Source: Paracoccus sp. S3-43
GTDB taxonomy: Bacteria > Pseudomonadota > Alphaproteobacteria > Rhodobacterales > Rhodobacteraceae
Direction of reading: 5' to 3'
Assembly: GCF_029027965.1 (NCBI RefSeq)
Contig: NZ_CP119082.1
Coordinates: 2,713,001-2,777,000, forward strand
Length of the DNA stretch: 64,000 nt
The notes beneath the pieces were generated by a model, which had not been told where the DNA came from, made no database searches, and worked only from the letters and a program-made list of their open reading frames with translations. Shown here one piece after another: positions 24,423-33,056 of this stretch (within the stretch, counting starts at the first letter, position 1; the number at the start of each line of letters is the position of its first letter). Position numbers and translations under genes: made by a program.

Positions 24423-26018
24423 CTATTCGCCCTTCGTCACCTGGCGATACATGACCGAGGTGACGGACCGGCCCGAGTTCCAGTTCTGCACGTTGTCGCG
24501 CAGGCCGGTCGGCTCGATCCGCTGGAACAGCGGCACGATCGGCGCCTCGGCCTGATACTGCTTCTGGATGTCGATATACATCTGCTTGCGCTTCTCGGCA
24601 TCCTGTTCCAGCGTCGCAGCCACGGTGGCCTCGTTCATCGCCTGCGGCACGGCATAGGCGTTGCGCCAGGCCAGCAGGCCGGTGGCCTTCGCCTCGTCGC
24701 TGTTGTCGGGGTTGAAGGCGAAGGTCGCGGCATTGGTGTTCGGGTCCGAATAATCCGGCCCCCATTCGCCGATGAAGACCGGCACATCGCGCGCGCGATA
24801 GGCGTCCAGCACCTGCGCGCCGGTCATCTGCTGGATTTCCAGGGTCAGCCCGGCCTGCGCCATCGACGCCTGCAAGGCCTGCGCCACGTCGGTATATTCG
24901 CGCAGGTCGCGGACCTTGGTGACGATGGTCTTGCCCGACATGCCGGCATCGTCGATCAGCTTCCTGGCCTTCTCGACATCATAGGTCCAGGGATTGTCGT
25001 CCAGCGCGCCCAGATAGCCCGAGGGCAGGAAGGACTGGTGCGGAACGAACATGCCTTTCAGGAAGCTGTTGGCGATGCCGTCGTAATCGACCAGATGCTT
25101 CATCGCCTCGATCACGGCGGGGTTCGACAGCACGGGATCCTTCTGGTTCAGGCCCATATACAGGATCCGGCCGCGCGGCTCGTCCTGGATCTTGACGCCC
25201 TCGACGCTGGCGATGGAATCGACATCGGTGGGCGACAGGTTGCGGGCCACGTCGATATCGCCCTGTTCCAGCAGCAGGCGTTGCGCGCTGCTTTCCTGGA
25301 CGTTGCGCACGATCACCCGCTTCATCGTCGGCGCGCCCTGCCAGTATTCCTCGAAGGCGGCAAGCTGCACCGCTTCATTGGGACGCCAAGCGGTCAGGGT
25401 ATAGGGGCCGGAACCGGCGGCGTTGTTCGACAGCCAGGTATTGCCCAGATCCTCGCCCGCATTGGCCATGACGGTTTCCTTGTCGACCACGCTGGCGACA
25501 TTGGCGGTCAGGCAGTTCAGCACGAAGGACGGCGCATAGGGCTTGTCCAGGTGCAGGGTCAGGCTGGTGTCGTCGAAGGTGATCTTGTCCTCGACATTGT
25601 CGGCGGTGAAGCCGAACTGCGTCAGGATGAAGGCGGGCGTCAGGTTCAGCTGGACCGCGCGTTGCAGCGACCAGGCGGCATCCTCGGCCCGGACCGGGTT
25701 GCCGGAATGGAACTTCACGCCCTCGCGCATTCGGAAGGTGATGGACAGGCCGTCCTGGGACACGTCCCAGCTTTCGGCCAGGCTGGGCTTGAAGCCCGCC
25801 TCCATGTCCAGCGGGTCGAAATCGACCAGCCGGTCATAGGTGTTCTGGTTCACGTCATTGCCCGAGAATTCGAAGCTCTGCGCCGGATCCAGGCTGATGA
25901 TGTCGTCGATCGTATGGGCCACGACCAGCGTGTCGGCGGGCGTCTCGGCCCAGGCGGCGGGCGCGATGGCAAGGGCCGAGGCCAGAAGGATGGCGCGCGG
26001 GGTCAGCAGATGTCTCAT
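24423..26018 (-). CDS. Peptide/nickel/opine-type ABC importer, periplasmic binding protein
   Basis: A 531-residue solute-binding protein of family 5 (DppA/OppA/NikA). Residues 1-24 are a signal peptide (cleavage after AAWA). The mature start (DTLVVAHTIDDIISLDPAQSFEFSG) and TFRMREGVKFHSGNPVRAEDAAWSLQRAV are typical. Ligand is a peptide or peptide-like compound; sequence alone does not decide. Start at 26018 has AGGGAA five bases upstream. A 9-bp inverted repeat (26045-26087) precedes the gene. Confidence 0.93.
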   Translation of the reverse strand: MRHLLTPRAILLASALAIAPAAWAETPADTLVVAHTIDDIISLDPAQSFEFSGNDVNQNTYDRLVDFDPLDMEAGFKPSLAESWDVSQDGLSITFRMREGVKFHSGNPVRAEDAAWSLQRAVQLNLTPAFILTQFGFTADNVEDKITFDDTSLTLHLDKPYAPSFVLNCLTANVASVVDKETVMANAGEDLGNTWLSNNAAGSGPYTLTAWRPNEAVQLAAFEEYWQGAPTMKRVIVRNVQESSAQRLLLEQGDIDVARNLSPTDVDSIASVEGVKIQDEPRGRILYMGLNQKDPVLSNPAVIEAMKHLVDYDGIANSFLKGMFVPHQSFLPSGYLGALDDNPWTYDVEKARKLIDDAGMSGKTIVTKVRDLREYTDVAQALQASMAQAGLTLEIQQMTGAQVLDAYRARDVPVFIGEWGPDYSDPNTNAATFAFNPDNSDEAKATGLLAWRNAYAVPQAMNEATVAATLEQDAEKRKQMYIDIQKQYQAEAPIVPLFQRIEPTGLRDNVQNWNSGRSVTSVMYRQVTKGE

Positions 26019-26044
26019 GATGGTTCCCTGTTCTTGTCGTGCCC

Positions 26045-26087
26045 GCCTTGGGTGCGGGTTTGCATGACGTGAAGGGTGACCCAAGGC
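26045..26087. promoter_or_regulatory. Long inverted repeat between the bat operon end and the importer start
   Basis: GCCTTGGGT (26045-26053) and ACCCAAGGC (26079-26087) are perfect 9-base arms with a 25-base spacer, in the 94-base gap between BatD stop and the binding-protein ATG. The arms could be the two half-sites of an operator or a hairpin ending the upstream transcript. No T-run follows. Confidence 0.4.
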
Positions 26088-26112
26088 CGCGCCGCTGGCA
26101 AGCCTTCGATGA

Positions 26113-27273
26113 TCACGCCTGCCGCAACGTCCGGTGGAACGCTGCCAGCCAGCATCCGGCGTCGAAGCCGGGCGGAGGGGCGGCGGCGTAAAGCTGACGG
26201 TCCAGGTCGGCCAGGATCGGCGGGGCGGGCTGGCGCCGCCAGTGCAGATGGGCGGCGACGGCGGCGCGCAGAGCCGCCAGGTCGCCCCGTTCGGCGGCGC
26301 GGCGCATGGCCCGCCGGTGCGGACCGGGCAGCAGGCGGCGCAGGCGCGCGGCCATCGCGTCCCAGGGCAGCAGCCCCCTGCCCCGCAGCGTCAGGCCCAG
26401 CGCGACCGCCATCCCCCCGCCCAGCGCCGCCAGGGCCAGCGGCCAGTTGCGCCAGGCCCTCTGGCCGGATGCGCCGAAGTTCGATCCGAAGCCCGCGAAG
26501 CCGAAGGGGATGGGCTTCAGCGGCGCGATCTCGACCCGGCGGCTGTCGGTGTCGAACCAGGAAAACGACTCGGCGTGAAGGATCGCGGGCTCGCCGGTGC
26601 GGGGGCGCAACTGCCATTCCCAGACGACGCGCGCGACCGGACCGGCCTCGGTCAGGACGGTTTCGCGGATCTCGGGCTGGCTGAACAGGATCAGCCAGGG
26701 TTCCGACAGGTCGGGCCGGGGCGGCAGCTGGTGGGCCAGCGTGCCCAGCGCCTCGACCGTGACGCGGCGGGTCAGGATCTCGTCCTTTTTCAGGCGTCCC
26801 GGTTCGGCGGACAGTTCGTCCTTCAGCGTCAGTTGCCGCGCCGACAAGGGCGGGGCATCCGCCGGAAAGGGCCTGACCGCCAGGGTGATCGGGGCGGCGG
26901 TCACGGTGGTTTCCGCGCGTCCGCCATCCGCCGTCACATAGGTCAGGTTGTGGCTGATCGGCCCGACCGTCACCGGGCCGTCGCGGCGCGGAAACAGCGC
27001 TACCTTGCGTTCGAAGATTTGCAGCAGGCGGCCCTGGACGCGTTCCTTGCGCCAGTCGTCGCGTGCCGTGTGGATCCAGTCGTAATCGGGCGAATTCGGA
27101 AACTCCATCTTCTCGCGCGAGACGGTCAGGTCGTATTCGCCCCGGATCGTCAGTTCGACCATCTCGGACACGACGGGGTTGCCGTGATCGTGCAGGATCA
27201 TCAGCCGCGTGTCGCCTTGGGCCGCCGCCACGCCCGCCATCAGCAGCCAGGCCAGAAGGACGCGGATCACCAT
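26113..27273 (-). CDS. BatD-like protein of the MoxR/Bat (aerotolerance) cluster
   Basis: A 386-residue membrane-anchored protein: signal peptide (1-18), periplasmic beta-rich BatD region (about 20-260, with VVSEMVELTIRGEYDL and a repeated beta domain), one transmembrane segment near 283-303 and a cytosolic helical tail. Bat proteins form an envelope complex; in Bacteroides they support oxygen tolerance, elsewhere they are linked with folding of metal-containing periplasmic enzymes by the MoxR ATPase. Last gene of the seven-gene moxR cluster, overlapping its neighbour by seven bases. Confidence 0.82.
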   Translation of the reverse strand: MVIRVLLAWLLMAGVAAAQGDTRLMILHDHGNPVVSEMVELTIRGEYDLTVSREKMEFPNSPDYDWIHTARDDWRKERVQGRLLQIFERKVALFPRRDGPVTVGPISHNLTYVTADGGRAETTVTAAPITLAVRPFPADAPPLSARQLTLKDELSAEPGRLKKDEILTRRVTVEALGTLAHQLPPRPDLSEPWLILFSQPEIRETVLTEAGPVARVVWEWQLRPRTGEPAILHAESFSWFDTDSRRVEIAPLKPIPFGFAGFGSNFGASGQRAWRNWPLALAALGGGMAVALGLTLRGRGLLPWDAMAARLRRLLPGPHRRAMRRAAERGDLAALRAAVAAHLHWRRQPAPPILADLDRQLYAAAPPPGFDAGCWLAAFHRTLRQA

Positions 27274-27881
27274 GGGTCGCCCTCTTGCGGGCGGATCAGG
27301 CCCAGCCCGGCGCGGCGGTCGAATTCGGCGCGGATGCGCAGCTTCAGGAATTCGCCGGGATCGTCGGCGATGGTGTCAAGCCACTGGTCGGTCGCGGCCA
27401 GGCCCTTGGCGTCAAACCTGCGTTCCCAGTCCGGCCCCGGCGCATTGGCCAGCAGCTCCGAGATCGGCTTCTGCCCCGCAGGCAGGCCGCCCGCGCCCTT
27501 GATGCGGCCGGGCACCACGGAATCGCCCCGGTGCGGCGGATACATCGCCGCGACCAGGTCGCGATTGGCGCGGGCCTGTTCGTCGGCGGGATTGGCGAAC
27601 AGCATCGCGTCGAAATAGGCGACCGACAGCGGGTAATCCCCGACCGCCGCCAGCGACAGCCCCCGGTTATAGGTCTGCGACCGCCCCGCCCTGGCGAAGG
27701 CCGCGTCCGCCGCCGCGTAATCGCCCAGCCGATACAGCGCCACGCCCCGCGCCGCCGGGTCGGACAGAAGCCAGGCCGCCGGGCGGTCCCATCCCGCGTG
27801 CAGCGCCAGCCGCCCCATCGCGCCCGGTCCCGCGACGGCCAGGGCCGCGATCCCGGCCAGGGCGATCAGCGCGGGCCTCAT
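27267..27881 (-). CDS. TPR-containing BatC-like membrane protein
   Basis: A 204-residue protein with an N-terminal signal/anchor helix (about 3-20) and TPR-like helical repeats (DPAARGVALYRLGDYAAADAAFARAG, then YNRGLSLAAVGDYPLSVAYFDAML), followed by a region describing itself as acidic and proline-poor. This is the place and build of BatC in Bat clusters. Its start lies within the stop of the BatB-like gene (ATGA). Confidence 0.75.
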   Translation of the reverse strand: MRPALIALAGIAALAVAGPGAMGRLALHAGWDRPAAWLLSDPAARGVALYRLGDYAAADAAFARAGRSQTYNRGLSLAAVGDYPLSVAYFDAMLFANPADEQARANRDLVAAMYPPHRGDSVVPGRIKGAGGLPAGQKPISELLANAPGPDWERRFDAKGLAATDQWLDTIADDPGEFLKLRIRAEFDRRAGLGLIRPQEGDPW

Positions 27882-28777
27882 TCCAGCCTCCGCAGCATGA
27901 CCAGCAGCGGCGGCAGGGCCAGCATCGCCAGCCAAGGGCCAAGATCGCGGTATTGCAGGGCTTGCAGGACCGGATCGCGGACCGACCCGCCGCTGCGGGC
28001 CAGCCGCGCGGCCAGGCGGTCCATGCGGTCCCAGTCCATCGTCTCGCCGCCGCGCACCAGCCGGTCCAGCGCGTCCGGCGGCGCTGCGGGCGCGTCAGGG
28101 GCCCGCTCGGTCAGCCGCAGCGCCCACAGCCGGACGCCCTGCGCGGCCAGCCGGTCGGCCTCGGCCACGGCCTGCCCGTCGATGCCGCCGCCGTCGGAAA
28201 TCAGCACCAGATCGGCGCGCGGCAGGCCGGCCAGCATCTGCCCCGCCATGCCGATGGCGGCGGCGGGGCGGCTGCCCCCGGCGGGCATGGTATCGCCGTC
28301 CAGCACACCGATCTGGGTCTGCAAGCTGCCCACGTCCAGCGTCGGCGCGGCCGCCGTGAACGCCTCGCCCGAGAACAGCAGAAGGCCCACGGGACGCCCC
28401 GACAGATCCTGCGCCAGCCCCGCCGCCGCCAGCTTGGCCTGGTCCAGCCCCGGCCCCCGCGCGACAGAGGGCGACAGATCCAGCGCCAGCACCACCGCAT
28501 CGGCCTGGGCCAGCACCGGCGCATCGCTGCGCGGCACCGCCGGACCCGACAGCCCCAGGATCAGCGCCGCCAGCCCCAGCGGCGCCAGCAGCCGCATCCA
28601 CAGGGGTTGCCGCCCGCCCAGCGCGCCCAGCGCCCGCATCGCCCGCAGCATGTCGCGCCCCATCACCCGTTCCCAGCCACCCGCATCGGGCGCGCGCACC
28701 GCCCCCAGCAGGACCAGCCCGGCCAGCGGCAGCAGCGCCAGCAGCCACCAGGGCCGCAGCAGGATCAGCCCGTCCAT
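27878..28777 (-). CDS. von Willebrand factor A domain protein, BatB-like
   Basis: A 299-residue inner-membrane protein: one or two N-terminal helices (about 8-28 and 62-80), a VWA domain with the metal-site motif DLSPS at 100-104 and the later threonine/aspartate positions (SDGGG), and a C-terminal helix. VWA domains bind partner proteins through a bound metal; together with the BatA-like protein it would form the core of the MoxR-linked complex. The start at 28777 lies 13 bases inside the BatA gene. Confidence 0.85.
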   Translation of the reverse strand: MDGLILLRPWWLLALLPLAGLVLLGAVRAPDAGGWERVMGRDMLRAMRALGALGGRQPLWMRLLAPLGLAALILGLSGPAVPRSDAPVLAQADAVVLALDLSPSVARGPGLDQAKLAAAGLAQDLSGRPVGLLLFSGEAFTAAAPTLDVGSLQTQIGVLDGDTMPAGGSRPAAAIGMAGQMLAGLPRADLVLISDGGGIDGQAVAEADRLAAQGVRLWALRLTERAPDAPAAPPDALDRLVRGGETMDWDRMDRLAARLARSGGSVRDPVLQALQYRDLGPWLAMLALPPLLVMLRRLE

Positions 28778-29709
28778 CCGCGCCGCCCCCCTGCGATCAG
28801 CGCCAGGCAGAACGCGGCGACGGCGGCGGGCCAGATCCATAGCGGCTGCCACAGCCGCATCGGCGGCCGGGCCGAAGGGTTGGGCTCAAGCCGGTCCAGG
28901 CTTTGCGCCATGGCCTGCAAATCGGCGGCGTCGCGGACGCGGAAGCTTTCGCCCTGCGCCACCTCGGCCACCGCCCGCAGCGTCGCCACGTCCACCGCGT
29001 CGCGCGATTGCGGCTGGTTTTCCAGATCCTCGGGGCCGAGGGCGATGGAATGGACGCGGATGCCGTGGTCATGGGCCAGCCGCGCGGCCTCGACCGCAGG
29101 CACGGTGCCGGACGTGTCCACCCCGTCCGACAGCAGCACGATCACCCGCGTCGGCGCGTCGCTGCGGGCCAGCCGTTTCGCGGCCAGCCCCAACCCGTCC
29201 GAGATCGCGGTGCCGCGCCCGGAAATGCCGATCTGCGCCTCGTCTATGGCGCGGGCGACGGCGTCCACGTCGAAGGTCAGGGGGGCGGCGAAATAGGCGC
29301 GCTCACCGAAGATCACCAGCCCGATCCGGTCGCCCCGCCGCGCCGCCACGAAGGCGGCGGCGGTGCGCTTGACCGCATCCAGCCGCGTGACCGGCTGGCC
29401 GTCCAGGAAGAAATCGGTCTTCAACATGCTGCCCGACAGGTCGATCACCAGAACGATGTCGCGGCCCGAGGCAGGGATCACGTCGCTGGCGACCTCGACC
29501 CGAGGGCCCGCCAGGGCCAGGACCAGGGCGATCCAGGCCAGCGCCGCCAGCCAGGGCGCCCGCATCCGCGCGCCCGCCGGACGGGCCGCGTGCAGAAGAT
29601 GGGCGGGCACCGCCAGGGCGGGTCGGGGCACGGCCAAGGGCGGCAGCAGGCGCCGCAGCACCAGCGGCAGGGGCAGCAGCGCCAGCAGCCAGGGCCAGGC
29701 GAGGCTCAC
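28765..29709 (-). CDS. von Willebrand factor A domain protein, BatA-like
   Basis: A 314-residue inner-membrane protein with two N-terminal helices (about 5-25 and 52-68), a periplasmic/cytosolic VWA domain starting with the canonical metal-site motif DLSGSM (90-95) and continuing with RGDRIGLVIFGERAY and VIVLLSDGVDTSG, and a C-terminal helix near 290-305. It is the more canonical of the two VWA proteins. Four-base overlap with the DUF4381 gene upstream. Confidence 0.88.
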   Translation of the reverse strand: MSLAWPWLLALLPLPLVLRRLLPPLAVPRPALAVPAHLLHAARPAGARMRAPWLAALAWIALVLALAGPRVEVASDVIPASGRDIVLVIDLSGSMLKTDFFLDGQPVTRLDAVKRTAAAFVAARRGDRIGLVIFGERAYFAAPLTFDVDAVARAIDEAQIGISGRGTAISDGLGLAAKRLARSDAPTRVIVLLSDGVDTSGTVPAVEAARLAHDHGIRVHSIALGPEDLENQPQSRDAVDVATLRAVAEVAQGESFRVRDAADLQAMAQSLDRLEPNPSARPPMRLWQPLWIWPAAVAAFCLALIAGGRRGWTG

Positions 29710-30053
29710 CGACGGCCCCGGCGGCGGCCCCGGCGCAGGGCGATGCGTTCCAGCGTCGCGTCGTCGGGGGCGGGCGCCGCGCCATAGGCGGCGGGGCGCA
29801 GCGGGTCGGGCAGCCGCCCCAGGATCCGCGCGATGGCGAGGATCCGGTCCTGCGGCGGCTGGCCGCGCGTGGCCCGGATCAGCGCGCGCCGCGACGGCCT
29901 GCGCGCCAGCAGCGGGCGCAGCAGCAGCGCGACGGCCAGCCCCGCCAGCAGCCCGATGCCCGCCAGGGCCAGCAGCTCTCGCCAGCCAGGCACCGCCATG
30001 TCCAGGGGCAGGCGCGGCGGCGAAAGCCGGGCCAGCAGCTCGTCGCGGGTCAT
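29706..30053 (-). CDS. DUF4381 domain protein of the MoxR/Bat cluster
   Basis: A 115-residue protein with one transmembrane helix (about 28-48) and a cytosolic basic tail (RRGRRRGRR). DUF4381 proteins regularly lie between DUF58 and VWA genes in MoxR clusters; function unknown, presumably a membrane component. Start ATG at 30053 overlaps the DUF58 stop by four bases. Confidence 0.75.
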   Translation of the reverse strand: MTRDELLARLSPPRLPLDMAVPGWRELLALAGIGLLAGLAVALLLRPLLARRPSRRALIRATRGQPPQDRILAIARILGRLPDPLRPAAYGAAPAPDDATLERIALRRGRRRGRR

Positions 30054-30892
30054 GGCGCGATCTCGGCCACGGCGGCGCCCAGGACGCGCAGGCGCGTCAC
30101 CTCGGCTGACAGATCGGGGGCCGCAAGGCGGGCGATGCGGCTGTGCTGGCCGTCGCTGACCGCCAGCGGACCCGACGGAGGCCGGATTTCCGCATCGTCC
30201 AGCATCAGCGCCAGCGTGACCGACCGGCGCCGGGCCAGTTCCGCCAGGGCCGGTTCCGCGCCCGCCAGCCCGTCCAGGCAGGTGGCGACCAGCACCCGCC
30301 CGCCCGAGGGCGACAGGCGCATGGCGCGGGCCAGCGCCTCGGACAGGGGCGCATGGCCGGGGGCGGCCAGGGCCTGGTCGTGCTGGCGCGCAAGGGCGTG
30401 GCAGACAGCGGCCATCTGCCCGTCGCCGCCCGCTCCGCGCAGTTCCGCCAGCCGCGCCGCCGCCGTCAGCGCCGCCACGGACCCCCCGCGCAGCGCGACG
30501 GTCCAACCCGCTTGCGCCAGATGCCGGGCGGCGCGGACCGAGCGCAGCGCCGCGCCCGTGCCCCACAGCATCGGCGCGCGGAAATCGGCCAGCAGCAGGA
30601 TGGTGTCGTCGCGATCCTCGTGCAGGCTGCGGATATGCGGATGGCCGGTGCGCGCGGTCGCCGCCGGATCCAGCCGGCGGGGATCGTCGCCCGCGACATA
30701 GGCGCGGATTTCGCGCAGATCCATGCCCGCGCCGGGCATCCGCGCGGGAACCGCCCCGGCCCGGCGGGTCAGCGGCCGGTGCTTGCCCCGGCCCGTCGCC
30801 GCGTCGCGCAAGGCCAGCAGTTCGGCTGCGGTCAGCCGGATGCCGGGCGCCTCGGGCACGGCGCGGGGCGAACCGGCGGGCAAGGCTACCAC
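30050..30892 (-). CDS. DUF58 domain protein
   Basis: A 280-residue DUF58 protein (distantly VWA-like) with the family hallmark REIRAYVAGDDPRRLDPAATAR. The start is a GTG at 30892 that overlaps the moxR stop (CCGTGGTAG), giving VVALPAGSPRAVPE; no ATG fits. It is the usual partner of MoxR ATPases. The catalytic or binding role is not known. Confidence 0.85.
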   Translation of the reverse strand: MVALPAGSPRAVPEAPGIRLTAAELLALRDAATGRGKHRPLTRRAGAVPARMPGAGMDLREIRAYVAGDDPRRLDPAATARTGHPHIRSLHEDRDDTILLLADFRAPMLWGTGAALRSVRAARHLAQAGWTVALRGGSVAALTAAARLAELRGAGGDGQMAAVCHALARQHDQALAAPGHAPLSEALARAMRLSPSGGRVLVATCLDGLAGAEPALAELARRRSVTLALMLDDAEIRPPSGPLAVSDGQHSRIARLAAPDLSAEVTRLRVLGAAVAEIAP

Positions 30893-31845
30893 GGGCGGAC
30901 CTCGCGCAGGATATCGGCGACCAGGCTGCGGCTGGTGCGCCCCTTTCCGGTGGCCGACCATGCGGGGATCAGGCGGTGGGACAGGGCGTCGGCGGCCAGC
31001 GCAGAGGCATCCTCGGGCAGGCCGTGGTCGCGGCCGTGCAGCCAGGCGCGCGCCCGGACCCCGGCCGCCAGCGCCAGCGTGCCGCGCGGCGAGACGGGAT
31101 GTTCCACCCATTCCGCCACCGCCCCGCCGGGCCGCGTCGCCAAGACCAGCCGGACGATGAAGTCCTTGAGCGTCGGGGCCAGATAAATCCGCGCCACCTC
31201 GGTCCGCGCCTGGGCCAGATCGGCGGCCGCGATCATCGTGCCGCGCGCCGCCATGGGGGCGACGGCCTCGGCCTCGACCAGATCCAGGATGGCGCGCTCG
31301 GCCTCGGCCCCCGGCAGATCCAGGCGCAGATGCAGCAGGAAACGGTCAAGCTGCGCCTCGGGCAAGGGAAAGGTGCCTTCGTGTTCGATGGGGTTCTGGG
31401 TCGCCACCACCATGAAGGGATCGGGCAAGGGCCGCGTGATGCCGCCCGATGTCACCTGCCCTTCGGCCATCGCCTCCAGCAGGGCGGATTGCACCTTGGG
31501 GGGCGCGCGGTTGATTTCGTCCACCAGGACCAGGCTGTGGAAGATCGGGCCGGGGATGAAGTCGAAGCCGCCGGTTTCCGGGCGGAACACCTGCGTCCCG
31601 GTCAGATCCGAGGGCAGCAGGTCGGGCGTGCACTGGATCCGGGCATGGCTGCCCGGCAGATGCGCGGCCAGGGCCTTGACGGCGCGGGTCTTGGCGATGC
31701 CGGGCGGGCCTTCGATCAGGACATGGCCGCCGGCCAGCAGCGCGATCAGCAGCCGTTCCACCAGAACGGCATGGCCGATCAGCGTGGCGCCGATCTCGGC
31801 CCCCAGTCGCCGGACGGCATGGGATTGTTCGGACAGGTCGTCCAT
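30886..31845 (-). CDS. MoxR-family AAA+ ATPase
   Basis: A 319-residue AAA+ protein of the MoxR group: Walker A GPPGIAKT at 46-53, Walker B LVLVDEINRAPP at about 106-116, sensor region VVATQNPIEHEGTFPLPEAQ and sensor 2 near the C-terminal lid. MoxR ATPases act as chaperones for enzyme maturation with VWA proteins; this one heads the operon. The start at 31845 has GGGAGGAA four bases upstream. The absence of methanol dehydrogenase genes here argues for the general Bat-type role. Confidence 0.93.
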   Translation of the reverse strand: MDDLSEQSHAVRRLGAEIGATLIGHAVLVERLLIALLAGGHVLIEGPPGIAKTRAVKALAAHLPGSHARIQCTPDLLPSDLTGTQVFRPETGGFDFIPGPIFHSLVLVDEINRAPPKVQSALLEAMAEGQVTSGGITRPLPDPFMVVATQNPIEHEGTFPLPEAQLDRFLLHLRLDLPGAEAERAILDLVEAEAVAPMAARGTMIAAADLAQARTEVARIYLAPTLKDFIVRLVLATRPGGAVAEWVEHPVSPRGTLALAAGVRARAWLHGRDHGLPEDASALAADALSHRLIPAWSATGKGRTSRSLVADILREVRPW

Positions 31846-31959
31846 CGCTTCCTCCCTCGCGCTGGAACGGAACCAGACTGCCGCCGCAAACATCTGAAAT
31901 CCAGCATAAACAGCCGGATTTTCCTGCCACTTTGGTCTGAACCCCGACCCCAGGGGCCA

Positions 31960-32643
31960 TCAGCGGCGCAGGGCGCGCAGCGTCAGCACCGCAAGCAAGG
32001 CGGCCATCGCGAACCAGGTCAGCGCATAGGTCAGATGCGGATTGCGAAAGGCGATGACCGTCATGCCGCCGACGGGCTGGCCCTCGCCCACCCGGTCGGC
32101 GTCGATGAAATAGGGCGCGGCATCGGTCAGGCCCAGCGTGGCGGCGATGGCCTGGGTGTCGCGGGAATACCAGCGGCCCGCCTGCGGATCGTTGGCGCGC
32201 AGGAAGGCGCCGCCGGGCTGGGACATGCGCAGAAGCCCGGTCACGGCCCGCACGCCCGCAGGAAGCGGCCGGTCGTCGCGGCGGTCGGCGGCGACGAAGC
32301 CCCGGTTGACCAGAACCGGCCAGCCGCCTTCGGTCTGCAGCGGCGTCATCACCCAGAACCCCGCCCCGCGCTCCGTCACCGCCTGCACCAGAACGTCGCT
32401 GTCTGGAAGATAGTCCCCCGCCACCGTGACGCGGCGGTATTCGGCGTTCTCCTCGGTCAGCGCGTCCCATTCGGCCGGACCGGGCGCGGCCACCGGGGCC
32501 GCCGCCACCCGCGCATCGACGCGGGCGATCAGGTCGGTCTTCCAGGCCAGCCGCTGGATCTGCCAGAGGCCAAGCCCCATCAGCAGCAGAAAGACGATCC
32601 CCGCCGCGACCAGGACCGCGACGGGACGGCGGCGGGCGGTCAC
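31960..32643 (-). CDS. SURF1-family assembly factor of the quinol oxidase (Surf1q-like)
   Basis: A 227-residue membrane protein with two helices (about 8-28 and 207-225) flanking a periplasmic domain, the SURF1 layout, with GLGLWQIQRLAWK at the start and RYSRDTQA/YFIDAD in the domain. SURF1 helps insert heme into terminal oxidase subunit I. Paracoccus denitrificans is known to have a separate Surf1q for its ba3 quinol oxidase, encoded behind qoxABCD as here. The start is a GTG at 32643 overlapping the subunit IV stop (GTGA). Confidence 0.9.
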   Translation of the reverse strand: MTARRRPVAVLVAAGIVFLLLMGLGLWQIQRLAWKTDLIARVDARVAAAPVAAPGPAEWDALTEENAEYRRVTVAGDYLPDSDVLVQAVTERGAGFWVMTPLQTEGGWPVLVNRGFVAADRRDDRPLPAGVRAVTGLLRMSQPGGAFLRANDPQAGRWYSRDTQAIAATLGLTDAAPYFIDADRVGEGQPVGGMTVIAFRNPHLTYALTWFAMAALLAVLTLRALRR

Positions 32644-33056
32644 GACCCCAGGCCCGACGCCTCGTGATCCATCTGCGGCATCATGTTGACGTTCATGTGA
32701 TACATGACCCACAGCGACCCGGCCAGCACGATGACCAGGATGACGACCGTGAAGATCAGCGCCATCATCGTCCAGCCCTCGTCGCTGCGCCCGTTCATGT
32801 GCAGGAAATAGACCATGTGGACGACGATCTGCACGAAGGCCAGCCCGACCACCACGGCGGCGGTCAGCAACCGGCTTTCGAACCCCCCGCCCATGACCAC
32901 GGCAAAGGGGATCGCGGTCAGGATCGCCGACAGGACGAAGCCGGTCAGATAGGACCGGACGCTGCCGTGGTCGTGGCCGTCGTCGTGGTGATCGCCATGC
33001 CGTTCGCCGTGGCGGGTGGCGCGGTGCTTGTCGCCCTGGGCTTCAATCGAAGGCAT
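32640..33056 (-). CDS. cyoD: Cytochrome bo3/ba3 quinol oxidase subunit IV
   Basis: A 138-residue subunit with three transmembrane helices (about 35-55, 63-83, 96-118), as in CyoD/QoxD. The N-terminal cytosolic tail is strikingly rich in histidine (about ten His within residues 10-30), which could bind metal; that is only an observation. ATG overlaps the subunit III stop. Confidence 0.93.
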   Translation of the reverse strand: MPSIEAQGDKHRATRHGERHGDHHDDGHDHGSVRSYLTGFVLSAILTAIPFAVVMGGGFESRLLTAAVVVGLAFVQIVVHMVYFLHMNGRSDEGWTMMALIFTVVILVIVLAGSLWVMYHMNVNMMPQMDHEASGLGS

